Origin: Rhipicephalus microplus
Lineage: Eukaryota > Arthropoda > Arachnida > Ixodida > Ixodidae
Direction: 5' to 3'
Assembly (NCBI RefSeq): GCF_043290135.1
Contig: NC_134702.1
Coordinates: 85,604,317 to 85,668,316, forward strand
DNA: 64,000 nucleotides
Shown: positions 47,001 through 51,746 of the stretch, piece after piece
Layout of the letters: every line of letters starts with the position of its first letter
Position numbering within the stretch: the first letter of the stretch is position 1
Program-made: the position numbers and the translations under genes
Notes under the pieces: generated by a model
What the model was told of the DNA's origin: nothing
What the model saw: the letters and a program-made list of their open reading frames with translations, nothing else
The model's database searches: none

Positions 47001-48658
47001 AAAACATGCCTCGCTGCTTTGTGACTGGTTGCCGAAGTGGGTACAATTCGACGAAATACGCGGCCGAAAAGAGACATTTTTTTCAAGCCTCCCGCTGAAA
47101 ATTCATAGAGGAAAAGCTGCTAAAGATCACTTGTGAAACGTCCAGAGAACCTGAAGAGCAGGATGGCTTTGGAAATTTTAACCACCTGGGGTTTCTCTAA
47201 CGTGCACCTGAATCGAAGTGCATAGCCCTCTAGCATTTAGACTTAATGCTGTGGCCCACTGTCAATGGTTTTTTTTTTACATAGGCAATCGAATTTTAAA
47301 GAACAGGAACGCAAAAGAGCTGTATGAACAGAAGTCCCGCAAGATTCGGGCAACGCGCTCACGTCTCTGCCGTGTGGCATCGCCTTAGCGGCTCAACTGG
47401 TGATTTACTTGCACACTCGTAATAACCTTCGCTCACCCTCTTGGGAAATAACTCCCATTACACAAAATCAACCGCGTAAATTCCGTTTAACATTGTGCGA
47501 AGGCTCCGTTACGATGCGGCGACCGGTCAAATGGCGTCGGAAGCGCCACCTAGAGAGCGCGAAACGAAGGGGGCCGCGTTTCGCCGCCGCATCCCGGCGG
47601 AGTTTGCAAACTGAGGTAATCTAATAACGTTGATCTATGGCTTGTGTCGCATATATTGAATTACCAGTATGTCAGAATATTTGATCCCCTTCATATTGCG
47701 TCCATGTTCTATGGTACTGCTTAGCTTAGGGAAGACGTTAGAGCAGGTCTCTATGGGCAAAACATGAAGTCGATTGTGTGGAAATGCGTTAAAGCTGTAT
47801 TATGAACGGGGATGTTTCAAAGTACTTTACAATTAAAAATAAAGAAAATAATGCCACTCATGCTCAAAAGTTTCTCGGGGGTCAAAAGATTACTAAGTGA
47901 ATGTCCAGACAGCATACATGCCTTTACAGTTATTTACATACGCCTGCAAATAAGTATGTTCTTTGTTCCAGGGGAAGCTTTGGTTCCTGTCCACGAGGGC
48001 ATATTTGACAACTACTGCGTGAAGAGACAGCTTTTGAACTCTTGGTAGGTGCATCCTGTTGTGAAAAACCTGCAATTGTTCTATCTGACAATGTTTATGG
48101 GGGTGGCCGTCTGCACCTACTCGTTGAATAAGCTGTTGATTATTGCTGTTGTAATGTTCTGTGGCATGGGAGTTGGTCGTAAGATATTTGCCTTTTACAT
48201 ACCCATGCCGTGTAGAACATCCACAGGGACCAGTAAAATAATTACTGTGTTTAAAATGTTATGCATAGAACAATGGGGGTGGCCGTCTTGTGTTTAAGGC
48301 ACCTACTCGTTGAATAAGCTGTTGATTATTGCTGTTGTAATGTTCTGTGGCATGGGAGTTGGTCGTAAGATATTTGCCTTTTGCATACCCATGCCGTGTA
48401 AAACATCCACAGGGACCAGTAAAATAATTACTGTGTTTAAAATGTTATGCATAGAACAAAGTTTTATGCTTTTATGCTGTTCTCGCTTGCAGTCTTTATT
48501 GACTGTCGAGTGCTCTATGTTGCGATCTGCTCAAATCTCTGGTGTGGTGTGTTATCTGTTCATGCTCTTTTTTTGTTCTGTTTTTCAGCACTGTTATTGC
48601 AAGCAACCTGCTGTTGGTGGACGAAATCATGTTTGGAGGAGTCAAGGGAGCGAAATAA
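17036..48658 (+). CDS. CCT6: T-complex protein 1 subunit zeta (CCT6), complete, ten exons
   Basis: The exons are 17036-17172, 20327-20390, 21095-21229, 21878-22269, 28899-29058, 29479-29561, 35217-35461, 45952-46188, 47972-48044 and 48589-48658 (TAA). All borders are GT-AG and all phases agree; the total is 1596 bp, 531 aa plus stop, equal to the human length. The protein is one of eight subunits of the cytosolic TRiC/CCT ring that folds actin, tubulin and other clients using ATP. Visible motifs: N-terminal [29 protein letters not shown], the nucleotide-binding GDGTTS at about 89-94, [12 protein letters not shown] in the apical region, [22 protein letters not shown] at about 411-416 and [17 protein letters not shown] near the C-terminus. 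Human has NILLVDEIM where this has NLLLVDEIM. Introns 4, 6 and 7 (6.6, 5.7 and 10.5 kb) are swollen by transposons; coding exons are undamaged. Confidence 0.97.
18915..19107 (-). mobile_element. tRNA-derived SINE (tRNA-Gly-like head)
   Basis: Read on the minus strand from 19107, it begins GCACCAGCGTAGCTCAGTGG, a good A box, followed by TAGAATACTGGGCTGGCACC. It then has an imperfect B box (GATTTCGAGCCC) and a 3' half GTGTCTTCGGTGC that can pair with the first bases like an acceptor stem. After this comes a run of T and a unique body ending near TTATGAGATC. The head resembles tRNA-Gly but the anticodon loop reads CTGGCAC and the T arm is degenerate, so it is not a working tRNA. It lies in CCT6 intron 1, antisense to CCT6. 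Confidence 0.62.
23349..24380. mobile_element. PIF/Harbinger-like non-autonomous DNA element
   Basis: Terminal inverted repeats of about 50 bp begin TACCCCTGTCACACGGGC (left) and TACCTGTGTCACACGGGC (right, reverse complement). Both continue into AAGTAAGCGGTCTTTT. A 3-bp duplication TAA is at 23346-23348 and 24381-24383, as expected for PIF/Harbinger. Inside, an ATG at 23796 opens a 60-aa frame (stop 23976-23978) with [12 protein letters not shown], which resembles the start of the Myb/SANT-like protein of these elements, and then loses similarity. It is probably a deletion derivative of a larger element. It sits in CCT6 intron 4. Confidence 0.68.
24999..28026 (+). mobile_element. TTAA-flanked Mutator-domain transposon, copy 1 (full length)
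   Basis: The element body is 25003-28022 (3020 bp) between TTAA at 24999-25002 and 28023-28026. The ends are inverted: GGGGGGACACGGGTTTTAAA (left) against GGGGGGAAGAGGGTTTTAAA (right, reverse complement). After the left end comes a conserved block CCGAAAAATCG, then a run of A and GATTTTTTGG. One transposase frame (25488-27440) fills most of the body. Size, intact ends and intact frame make it a candidate autonomous copy. It lies in CCT6 intron 4, sense to CCT6. Copy 3 at 36061-39088 appears identical. Confidence 0.93.
25488..27440 (+). CDS. DDE transposase with Mutator-like domain, 650 aa (copy 1)
   Basis: A single uninterrupted exon runs from ATG 25488 to TGA. The N-terminus is basic (KFGTKRKRK, about 13-21), a possible nuclear signal. 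A treble CxxC...CxxC zinc motif uses C149, C152, C175 and C178. The middle has [14 protein letters not shown] (208-221) and KTWQGHLK. The catalytic core keeps three acidic residues in the usual spacing: D285 in [10 protein letters not shown]380 or D382 in LLSDGDS, and E548 in [10 protein letters not shown]. Between them are NFCAGC (318-323), CQKN (343-346), GEMEVEAA and [16 protein letters not shown] (405-420). The protein ends YVPGGY, a C-terminal motif shared with the two other families here. The family is usually labelled Mutator-like transposase domain in animal proteomes; the flanking TTAA suggests a Kolobok-type mechanism. A transposase of this kind would cut its own element ends in the nucleus. 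Confidence 0.93.
   Translation: MSTPSPKFATKYKFGTKRKRKTPYNFQKCAAVPPPVPDHAENGVLPESSGADAGVLGLVPQSALDNRRGSSSSFRHDTAMLQPEDLRRIESEAQEKLNVLASTPATARKSDFLDRDDAATQASNDLATSFFIASYDSMNALLASTSCKCTICGGNLTVRKGERDFGLAVKFVAECAICGDNVQGWSSPRVSGKAKLRPFVINILAERAMQSTGNGQTAMNDIFAAMNISERGMHNKTWQGHLKTKLVPAATDGAEKLMGTCAQLVRDLYRDLNINSPDNIAISFDGTWMTRGHSSHIGVGTVIELYTGFVLDYVVLSNFCAGCARAPKEVDPAYQAWKEAHACQKNTDKKAGEMEVEAALILFQRSLQKHKLRYTTLLSDGDSRAYLALQDAKVYGYIPVDKEDCVNHIHKRMGTALRNLVSKQKSSGTESLGGKGKLTGELITKLSSYYGWALKSHKGDVKAMHKAVMATYYHITSNDVTSNHTLCPEGPDSWCRQNAAKAKGEPAPKHRHNLPPHVCEALLPVYRRLSDESLLRRCLRGKTQNNNECLHSIIWALAPKEKHASLFAVQAAVAEAVMKFNSGYEKASTAILQELQLNPGQQLTKRMSEKDRHRAEACARKHASAENLQRVLRKQHRNDSKQTDYVPGGY
29690..31480 (+). 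other. Unidentified GC-rich block in CCT6 intron 6 with decayed coding look
   Basis: This part of intron 6 is far richer in GC than the intron around it. It starts near GGCGCTCCGCCGACTTCC, has C/T-rich stretches to about 30500, and then short frames without recognisable domains: about 30900-31010 (acidic, with [15 protein letters not shown]) and 31096-31362 ([14 protein letters not shown], then [23 protein letters not shown]). These fragments look like pieces of one acidic N-terminal region followed by a helical region, broken by stops and frame changes. I could not match them to a family. It is most likely a decayed transposon, but no terminal repeats were found. Confidence 0.3.
31849..35020 (-). 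mobile_element. TTAA-flanked Mutator-domain transposon, copy 2 (second family)
   Basis: The body is 31853-35016 (3164 bp) between TTAA at 31849-31852 and 35017-35020. In the direction of the transposase the 5' end is at 35016 and starts GGGGGGAAGCGGGTCTTTAA; the 3' end reads GGGGGGAAGAGGCGCTTTGA. The 5' subterminal block ACCGAAAATCGCGAAAAA, followed by CGATTTTTTG, is the same motif seen in copies 1, 3 and 4. It lies in CCT6 intron 6, antisense to CCT6. Protein and DNA are clearly diverged from copies 1 and 3, so it is a different family. Confidence 0.92.
32186..34348 (-). CDS. DDE transposase with Mutator-like domain, second family (stop-loss extension)
   Basis: It starts at ATG 34348 (MAKPYQKF). 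Domain order is as in copies 1/3: basic KFGKKRKK, zinc cysteines C140, C143, C166 and C169, [14 protein letters not shown], then D276 (YDGTWMTRG), D371 or D373 (LCDGDS) and E536 (NANEALHS). NFCAGC, CQKN, HMEVEAA and [14 protein letters not shown] are conserved. The usual ending YSPGAF is reached at residue 637 (32438), but the next codon is CGA where a stop is expected (probably TGA to CGA). The frame runs 83 residues further through hydrophobic 3' UTR sequence to 32186. Total 720 aa. Otherwise the frame is undamaged. Whether the tail disturbs function is unknown. Confidence 0.88.
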   Translation of the reverse strand: MAKPYQKFRTAHKFGKKRKKTRAKRDYGAGAPEAQPAQDGVATSSVEISISPPVSVTASDDISDRQRGTRLDTTFLTSADRARQQKQTEDKISSLSATSASERKLQTLATAREDSDPSAATYGIVDFSAINKLLERTTKCRTCNGTVSIEKGACDYGLAMKLTLECTNCGPTGSEWSSRRAPSQAKCPPFEVNLLVSRAMQSTGNGQAALNDVFSVMGISHRGLHHKSYQSHLKNKLNPAATRAAEKVLSDCATTVKNLYQELHFDNPGNVAICYDGTWMTRGHLSHIGVGVVIELFTGYVLDYVVLSNFCAGCQRAPPKEDPNYLAWESTHTCQKNTQCKSGHMEVEAAVTLFERSISRHGLRYTVMLCDGDSRSFRAVEDAKVYGFIQVQKEDCINHVQKRMGTALRNLVQKHKGSGDTLSGRGRLTGDVIEKLSRYYGWALKSNVGDVNAMHRAAMATYHITSTDEQLNHTLCPSGSESWCKQNAAAAKGEPLPKHTNFPQNVRDALLPVYERLSDMELLKRCQRGKTQNANEALHSVIWSLMRKDKHASLIAVETAVAEAVMRFNYGVKEASARILGELQLEPNSMSKKRAEEKDSLRIMSAERKRSASARFLQQAKRRQRQKCDKDYSPGAFRGICLQIKEFLFVWHYLNTRSFVFCDFLSFNFLATFRSSVKRFSALVHSILIIFVLLKSWMSSECNKVPYVTVGSYKFLEKIK
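35469..35636. repeat. Tandem duplication just after the CCT6 exon 7 donor
   Basis: GAGGAACCACTGTGGCGGAGG followed by GCTTGTGATTGTGGTTCAG appears first at 35470 and again, slightly changed, from 35550. The unit is about 80-88 bp, and the second copy ends in a long T run. It begins only a few bases inside intron 7, but the donor itself (G|GTAAGC at 35462) is not copied in full. Confidence 0.7.
36061..39088 (+). mobile_element. TTAA-flanked Mutator-domain transposon, copy 3 (same family as copy 1)
   Basis: The body is 36065-39084 (3020 bp) with TTAA at 36061-36064 and 39085-39088. It is the same length as copy 1, and every stretch I compared is identical, including the non-coding 5' and 3' parts and the A-run near the right end; all internal landmarks are offset by exactly 11062. 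The flanks differ (left GTCTTG, right AGAGCGG), so it is a separate insertion and not a duplication of the neighbourhood. It lies in CCT6 intron 7, sense to CCT6. Confidence 0.93.
36550..38502 (+). CDS. DDE transposase with Mutator-like domain, 650 aa (copy 3)
   Basis: The predicted protein is the same as that of the copy at 25488-27440, residue for residue, with the same zinc cysteines (149, 152, 175, 178), catalytic triad (D285, D380/D382, E548) and YVPGGY end. Keeping an intact 650-codon frame with no differences between two insertions means either very recent movement, gene conversion, or an assembly copy. No promoter of its own can be proved, but about 485 bp of element sequence precede the ATG. 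Confidence 0.93.
   Translation: MSTPSPKFATKYKFGTKRKRKTPYNFQKCAAVPPPVPDHAENGVLPESSGADAGVLGLVPQSALDNRRGSSSSFRHDTAMLQPEDLRRIESEAQEKLNVLASTPATARKSDFLDRDDAATQASNDLATSFFIASYDSMNALLASTSCKCTICGGNLTVRKGERDFGLAVKFVAECAICGDNVQGWSSPRVSGKAKLRPFVINILAERAMQSTGNGQTAMNDIFAAMNISERGMHNKTWQGHLKTKLVPAATDGAEKLMGTCAQLVRDLYRDLNINSPDNIAISFDGTWMTRGHSSHIGVGTVIELYTGFVLDYVVLSNFCAGCARAPKEVDPAYQAWKEAHACQKNTDKKAGEMEVEAALILFQRSLQKHKLRYTTLLSDGDSRAYLALQDAKVYGYIPVDKEDCVNHIHKRMGTALRNLVSKQKSSGTESLGGKGKLTGELITKLSSYYGWALKSHKGDVKAMHKAVMATYYHITSNDVTSNHTLCPEGPDSWCRQNAAKAKGEPAPKHRHNLPPHVCEALLPVYRRLSDESLLRRCLRGKTQNNNECLHSIIWALAPKEKHASLFAVQAAVAEAVMKFNSGYEKASTAILQELQLNPGQQLTKRMSEKDRHRAEACARKHASAENLQRVLRKQHRNDSKQTDYVPGGY
39161..40041. mobile_element. 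Non-autonomous TTAA-type MITE
   Basis: The body is 39165-40037 (873 bp). The left end AGGGGGACGTGGCAA and the right end GGGGGGACGTGGCAA (reverse complement) form inverted repeats of about 16 bp. TTAA is on the left at 39161-39164 and TTGA on the right at 40038-40041, a duplication with one change. It has no transposase frame. G-run ends and TTAA choice link it to the four autonomous-size copies, but its subterminal sequence differs from theirs, so the transposase that moves it could be of another family. Confidence 0.72.
40044..40680 (+). mobile_element. Degenerate 5' relic of the TTAA transposon family
   Basis: It starts TCAAGGAGGGATACAGG, then TCTTAAAAGGCCCAAAATCG, which parallels the left end of copy 1 (TTAAGGGGGGACACGGG, TTTTAAAAGCCGAAAAATCG). 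Further in, ATTGGCTGCTTGGGG and ATTGGCCAAGTGG lie where copy 1 has its paired ATTGGCC blocks. No transposase frame remains and no right end was found. It is an old, truncated member of the family, 4 bp from the right end of the MITE at 39161-40041. Confidence 0.5.
41191..44377 (+). mobile_element. TTAA-flanked Mutator-domain transposon, copy 4 (third family)
   Basis: The body is 41195-44373 (3179 bp) between TTAA at 41191-41194 and 44374-44377. The 5' end reads GGGGGGAACGCGGCCTTTGA and is followed by AACCGAAAAATCGCGAAAAA and GTTTTTTGG, the shared 5' subterminal motif. The 3' end (reverse complement) reads GGAGGGAGGCTACC, a poorer match to the 5' end than in the other families. One transposase frame occupies 41828-43822. 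It is inserted inside the pogo-type element 41014-45087, in CCT6 intron 7. Confidence 0.9.
41828..43822 (+). CDS. DDE transposase with Mutator-like domain, third family (664 aa)
   Basis: I start it at ATG 41828 ([17 protein letters not shown]), the first ATG of the frame; it aligns with the basic starts of the other two families. A Ser/Ala-rich linker follows, then zinc cysteines C175, C178, C201 and C204 (CHRC, CLYC). The core has [12 protein letters not shown] where the others have MQSTGNGQ. The catalytic residues are D307 (YDGTWHKRG), D402 or D404 (VSDGDS) and E566 (NASESFHS). [25 protein letters not shown] and DYYGWALR are conserved. The protein ends YAAGSF. The frame is intact. The divergence from the 650-aa proteins is large, so this is a separate family of the same group. 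Confidence 0.91.
   Translation: MRPTKKKTLQSFGARKRAMKLVRAARVSARTCADGDRADGTCGAASASSTQESGRIDAPSNGTPAPPGQEFVVTSAPGVSCSSTVASASSLSSASSAIASSTVHLRTSFLTCEEKEAADQQRAVVQRELGAMPATERKFQAMERDHEAATATNEGEKFFLVQMDALDDLLSRTPCHRCTAIGMKVRGGTQLGLAAKLELVCLYCGVVSSSWSSSRQDDTKAFDVNVRAIMATKQIGKGQTALNDFRAAMNVSHRGLHHKTFQEHLKKFREPQTQCIENFYAESASAVKATYKEMDQYFTRDITVCYDGTWHKRGHTSHIGVGAIIEYHTGLILDAVVLSNQCLGCQVGPKPGDADYACWLENHVCQKNTDSKSGRMEVEAAIILFSRSLSKHNLRYTTLVSDGDSATFSALVQENVYGLVPISKEECLNHVQKRMGTALRNLVQKSDKALGGKGRLTKALIDKLTDYYGWALRNNSDDVAAMRRAVMASYHHVTSTDEELHHDLCPEGADSWCRHNASKITGVPPPKHSYKLPRYVADALLPIYERLSQASLLQRCLGAKTQNASESFHSVLWSLMPKEQHASLIAVETALHDAVLRYNAGCYRATQELASSVGLTPGHLALQRAAEKDSLRLKKAKKRSLEKMERRQRKRVPKDTSSYAAGSF
45216..45500. 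repeat. Dispersed repeat, copy B
   Basis: This is the same element as at the start of the window (1-440), in the same orientation. It begins CTGGTCCACAC, has GGCATTCAAAGG, a GA-rich run, CCTGCCATCTGTCCC, AAGCTTGTTATG and CATATTTTACAGGTTATCA. It sits immediately after the right end of the pogo-type element, in CCT6 intron 7. No coding capacity is seen. Confidence 0.4.
45609..45860. repeat. 126-bp tandem duplication before CCT6 exon 8
   Basis: A unit starting TGCTGGGCCTGGTAATGG and ending in CCTCACATTG plus a T run occurs at 45609-45734 and again from 45735. I saw one base change (AACGATTGC against AACAATTGC). It lies about 90 bp upstream of the exon 8 acceptor, so it may influence the branch-point region but leaves the acceptor intact. 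Confidence 0.85.
47006..47098 (+). pseudogene. THAP zinc-finger N-terminal fragment
   Basis: The 30-aa frame starts [14 protein letters not shown] and has the CxxxxC spacing and basic residues of a THAP (C2CH) domain, with KRHFF where family members have a HxF/HFF step. The frame then breaks at a T run (about 47077-47083); removing one T would continue into a KPPAEN-like stretch before another stop. It is therefore a dead remnant of a P-type transposase start, not a host gene. Confidence 0.55.
47164..47250 (-). mobile_element. Fragment of Ruka-like SINE body
   Basis: ACCTGGGGTTTCTCTAACGTGCAC and the following bases match the body of the SINE at 10723-11023 (ACCTGGGGTTCTTTAACGTGCAC), in the same orientation as that copy. 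The tRNA-like head is missing and the match fades after TAGCATTTAG. It is embedded in the P-like element. Confidence 0.55.
48099..48460. repeat. Tandem duplication of about 180 bp in CCT6 intron 9
   Basis: GGGGGTGGCCGTCT ... TATGCATAGAACAA occurs at 48099-48273 and again from 48275. A 10-base difference (TGTGTTTAAG) near the start of the second unit shifts the spacing from 176 to 186. It fills most of the 544-bp intron between exons 9 and 10 without touching either splice site. Confidence 0.88.
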
Positions 48659-48733
48659 ACATTTGCATTTTCACCTCAGGGGAAGCACCCACTGTCGTCT
48701 CAAGAGTGTCCGTTTGTTCTTCTGCTGTCCAAG

Positions 48734-48739
48734 AATAAA
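48734..48739 (+). terminator. CCT6 polyadenylation signal
   Basis: AATAAA stands 76 bp after the CCT6 stop codon and is followed about 20 bp later by a GT/T-rich stretch (TTGTTTGTAGCTTTG...T run), the usual arrangement of a metazoan poly(A) site. The 3' UTR would then be about 100 bp. Confidence 0.7.
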
Positions 48740-51700
48740 TTATTGTTTGTAGCTTTGTTCTTTTTTTTTTGCTCTTAGTATCATCAAGTGCACTCACTTG
48801 AAGTTTTTGAACGGCTTTCTGCAACCAAGCTGGTGGGTGCCCAAGTAAATGAGGCCGCTAGTATAGCCAGTGTAATCATAAGTGTTGGCTTTCTGTGCTG
48901 GTGCAATACTAATACAGAAATTGTGTTTTTTCTAAGGTTTCAGCTTCTTTAAGGAGGGCCTACTTTCAGCATACTATTAAAGAGTGGTACTCATGTGCAC
49001 CATTGCATAAAACCAGTCCACTGTTTATGCCCTAAACAATTCTGCTGACAATTCTCTGATACGTGTACTTTTGCGGTCTTACTATCTGAGCATTAGTATT
49101 TGTACGGTTTGTGCAATTTTTTTTTGAAACATGTAATGAATCTTCAGAAAATTTCATCGAGTACATACTGTAATTAGGTATGCTATTTATACATTAAATT
49201 GCAGTTTTCTAGAAAGTAATGAAAGATATTAGCTTTTCTTATTGATCTTGAGTCACTTGTTGAATTGTGAGATTGACAGTCAACTATAGTGAAACATTTA
49301 GGGTAGTGCTTCCTATGACATGTCTAAAAATAGTGGCAAAAAAATGCGTTCTGAAGTAATCCTAAACCACGTGATGCATACTTTTTGAGAACTTGGCAAC
49401 ACATTTTGCACGTTTTATAGCTGCAAGTGCATAACGTATTCCAGGGTTTGACCGAACACTGCCTGGCAAGGGACAGATTTCTTGGAAATAAACTATCACC
49501 CACCAAATTTTCAACTTTGACGAGTGTTAGTTTATTTGGGAGAAAACGTGCAAGGTGAATGAGAAAAAAAATTGTTTGGTGCACATATGTTTAACGATCC
49601 ACACATTGCACCGCCAAACGGGGGCTTTGGGGTGCGGGGATTAGACCACCCCTGAATTATCGTGTCTGGCTACGCCCTGCATACAGGTGTTCTGATGTTT
49701 TAGTTTCCCATGCAGGTGTCGTAGAAAAACAGTGCCTGCCACAAGCACAACTTTGGCAACCTGTTCGTAAAAAAAAAAAAAAAAACTGGGTGATGATTCT
49801 ATGTTTCTAACGTGTAGTATTCAAGCTGTTTAAATATGTATTCAAAATTCATTAACCAACTAGTTCAACATGCGTCAATTCAATAGCTAATTTGCGGTTT
49901 TATTGCAAGTTCCAACTAAAATGTTGGCATTGCCTTTTCTCTCGACATTTAGAGTGCATGCTGTGGTCTGCATCATTGTAAGTTTTCACTGCATTGACTG
50001 AAAAAAAAAAAAAAAGTTTTCCTCTCTGCCAGCAGCACGCCCCGCCGCGGTGGTCTAGTGGCTAAGGTACTCGGCTGCTGATCCGCAGGTCGCGGGTTCA
50101 AATCCCGGCTGCGGCGGCTGCATTTCCGATGGAGGCGGAAATGTCGAGGCCCGTGTGCTCAGATTTGGGTGCACGTTAAAGAACCCCAGGTGGTCAAAAT
50201 TTCCGGAGCCCTCCACTACGGCGTCTCTCATAATCATATGGTGGTTTTGGGACGTTAAACCCCACAAATCAATCAATCAATCTGCCAGCAGCACACCTGG
50301 CAAATATTGTCTAAGATCTCGTTGATTTGATGATAAAAATGAGCAACAGGCAACATGCCGTCACTTTTGCCAGAGAACGTCAAAGACTGTGCGCGGATTG
50401 CTTAAAAGTAAGTGGGCCGCGCGTCAATGCAAAGTTTATAGTTTGGTCGAGTCTGGTTTGTTTCCATGCGGTGATCGGCACTTGGACTAACTGAGATTTG
50501 CAGATTAATTTTCTTGAACAGAAGAAATGTCTTATCATTAGAAAGACTCGTTTTGTTTTCGTTTGAATGAGTCATAAAATAGAGTTATCGTCAGACTTGG
50601 TGTCGGACCAAATTCGAAGCAATTCACGCTACGTTGAACATAAGTAGTGTACTAAGAGAGAGAGAGAAGGAACATTCACATCAGGGCTGTGCTAGCTGTG
50701 CATGGTGGTGCCCCTCTTCCAAGGGCCCCAGTGGCTACAGCCATGGCGGAAGGAAAGGCTACATCGGTTCTCTAGTACACTATCGGTTCTGTGGGCTTGG
50801 TCAAGGGTAGCCAGTTGGCTTCCCATTTACATTTCCGGGAGCCATGCTTGCCACGACCCATTCAAGGGACTGTTGTCTAACAGAGGCGAGATTGTAGCCT
50901 CCCGACGTTCTGTGCACTGATATGCAATCTTTTTAGTGATTAGGTGGTAGCTGTTCTCTGATGAGCTCCAATGTGGGTGTTGCTTTGCACTAGGAGTATT
51001 TGTTGCTGTATCTGTGAGGGTACATTCTGTGTAACCTGTGTAAATGTGGGAAAAAGTTTGCAGGCGACGCAAGTCTACTATGCTTGTCTCTTGTTTAGGT
51101 TAGGATGAGGGGGATATTTAGTTCGCCTTTGAAATTCGAGGATTTCTCTCCGCGCGCCACGTGTTGATATGTCCATAGAGTTTCCTGAATATTTTTAGGA
51201 AGCTCTAGGGAAACGTTTTCCCGGGCGATGTGTTTTGCGACTCGGCCTGTCATGCCTGAGCCAAATGGCACGTACGCCATCGTTCCACACAAAACTTGCG
51301 CGCAGGGCTTTCGAGATCGTATCGCAAAAGTTTGTCGCTTTGGTTTCGGAGGCCATTTAGGTTTCACTTACACGGAGAGGATGGAGGACGAACTTTCGCT
51401 TTCGATTGTATGTGTTGCTGTCGCTCGCGTTGGCTTTGACATGTTCAGCGAAACAATTCGTCGAGATACATGCCGAGATACCAGTTTCTTGCTTCGGTCT
51501 ACCTAATTCACAATATTCCGGGTGACACGTTCAGATGTACCACGTTTGAAGAACTACTCATGTTTTCGATACAAACCGATGAAAACGACTAGCCAGTACT
51601 GTTCTATCGAAGCCGTCTATAATCTAGCCACACAGAGGAAGCCATCGATGCACCGACCAATGCTACGTTTGTTTACACTCCGCGCATTCAAACGTGGCAT

Positions 51701-51746
51701 TTATCGCTAGTTAAACGGGATCCATCAAGCTTCTACTGGCGGCAAA
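48740..51746. other. Intergenic region between CCT6 and RUSF1
   Basis: Apart from the SINE at 50039-50280 and A-runs near 49769 and 50001, nothing is recognisable here. A minus-strand frame 51280-51095 (62 aa, starts MAYVPFGSGMTGRV) lies in the GC-richer stretch before RUSF1; it could be a small divergent gene or first exon, but I know no family for it. The RUSF1 promoter should be within about 51380-51746. Confidence 0.4.
50039..50280 (+). mobile_element. Ruka-like tRNA-derived SINE
   Basis: A clean 242-bp copy with a tRNA-like head: A box TGGTCTAGTGGCTAAGG, B box GGGTTCAAATCCC. The conserved body has GGTGGTTTTGGGACG, and the tail is (CAAT)n. A 14-bp target-site duplication TCTGCCAGCAGCAC flanks it at 50025-50038 and 50281-50294. 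The intact duplication indicates a fairly recent insertion by a LINE machinery. The head should be read as a Pol III promoter, not as a working tRNA gene. Confidence 0.92.

Larger units (their letters stand above)
46583..47632 (+). mobile_element. P-like non-autonomous DNA element with THAP remnant
   Basis: An 8-bp duplication ATCTATGG stands at 46575-46582 and 47633-47640. The ends are inverted repeats of about 32 bp: CAACGTTACTAGAT on the left and CAACGTTATTAGAT on the right (reverse complement), both running on into CAGTTTGCAAACT. Eight-base duplications, CA...TG termini and an internal THAP start are P-element features. The 1050-bp body is too small for a full transposase. It lies in CCT6 intron 8. 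Confidence 0.68.

Noticed and set aside
50041..50112. Possible tRNA gene
   Set aside because: A and B boxes are good, but the sequence is the head of a SINE with target-site duplication and CAAT tail; an identical head occurs at 10723-11023.
51095..51280. 62-aa minus-strand frame starting MAYVPFGSGMTGRV before RUSF1
   Set aside because: It has an ATG and a fairly even composition, but no recognised family, no splice evidence and a position inside the likely promoter; mentioned only in the intergenic entry.
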